Assembly (NCBI RefSeq): GCF_901709675.1
Contig: NC_051107.1
Span: forward strand, 5,830,001 to 5,894,000
Reading direction: 5' to 3'
Source of the DNA: Syngnathus acus
Taxonomy: Eukaryota > Chordata > Actinopteri > Syngnathiformes > Syngnathidae
DNA length: 64,000 nt
Made by a program: the position numbers and the translations under genes. This document shows, piece by piece, positions 63,952 through 64,000 of the stretch (positions within the stretch are counted from its first letter, which is position 1; each line of letters opens with the position of its first letter). The notes below the pieces were generated by a model that was given only the letters and a program-made list of their open reading frames with translations, searched no databases and was not told where the DNA came from.

Positions 63952-64000
63952 GTACGTTCTCGGCGCACGGCCCGTTTATCCGCGTCTGACTTTGCAACGT

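Overview
This is a stretch of vertebrate nuclear DNA, almost certainly from a ray-finned (teleost) fish with a compact genome. The genes are split into many short exons with GT-AG introns, several introns are only 55-90 bp, intergenic DNA is full of microsatellites and homopolymer runs, and the protein sequences are close to fish and mammal orthologues. No bacterial operons, phage, CRISPR arrays, tRNA or rRNA genes were recognised. The species cannot be named from the window.

Layout, left to right: (1) 375-2466, minus, a cystine/glutamate exchanger of the SLC7A11 (xCT) type whose last exon lies off the left edge. (2) 7062-22334, plus, ppfia2 (liprin-alpha-2), a presynaptic active-zone scaffold with 29 coding exons, plus a candidate internal first exon at 11617 and an alternative C-terminal exon at 21938. 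(3) 23875-27986, minus, acss3 (mitochondrial short-chain acyl-CoA synthetase), 15 exons, tail-to-tail with ppfia2. (4) 29579-31113, plus, lin7a (L27-PDZ scaffold), head-to-head with acss3. (5) 33507-34664 and 36187-37272, both minus, the myogenic bHLH factors myf5 and myf6 (mrf4), only 1.5 kb apart. (6) 37273-47229, about 10 kb without a recognisable gene, a plausible home for muscle enhancers. (7) 47230-48204, minus, rps16. (8) 52648-63951 and beyond, plus, ppp1r12a (MYPT1, myosin phosphatase targeting subunit), truncated by the right edge after 17 exons.

The gene set PPFIA2 - ACSS3 - LIN7A - MYF5/MYF6 - PPP1R12A is recalled as lying together on human 12q21, so the window looks like a conserved, strongly shrunken syntenic block. 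The SLC7A11-like gene and rps16 are extra relative to the human arrangement as I recall it. Functionally the neighbours do not form a pathway: two are synaptic scaffolds (ppfia2, lin7a), two are the muscle determination pair, and the rest are metabolic, transport or general genes. The interesting content lies in isoform structure (alternative ends of ppfia2, an extra exon in ppp1r12a), in a substitution in the Myf6 HLH, and in recurrent non-coding words (CTCF-like motifs, GCTAGC/TTAGC words, CCGG arrays).

Exon limits were set by hand from splice consensus, reading phase and recalled orthologue sequences. No alignment or database search was run.
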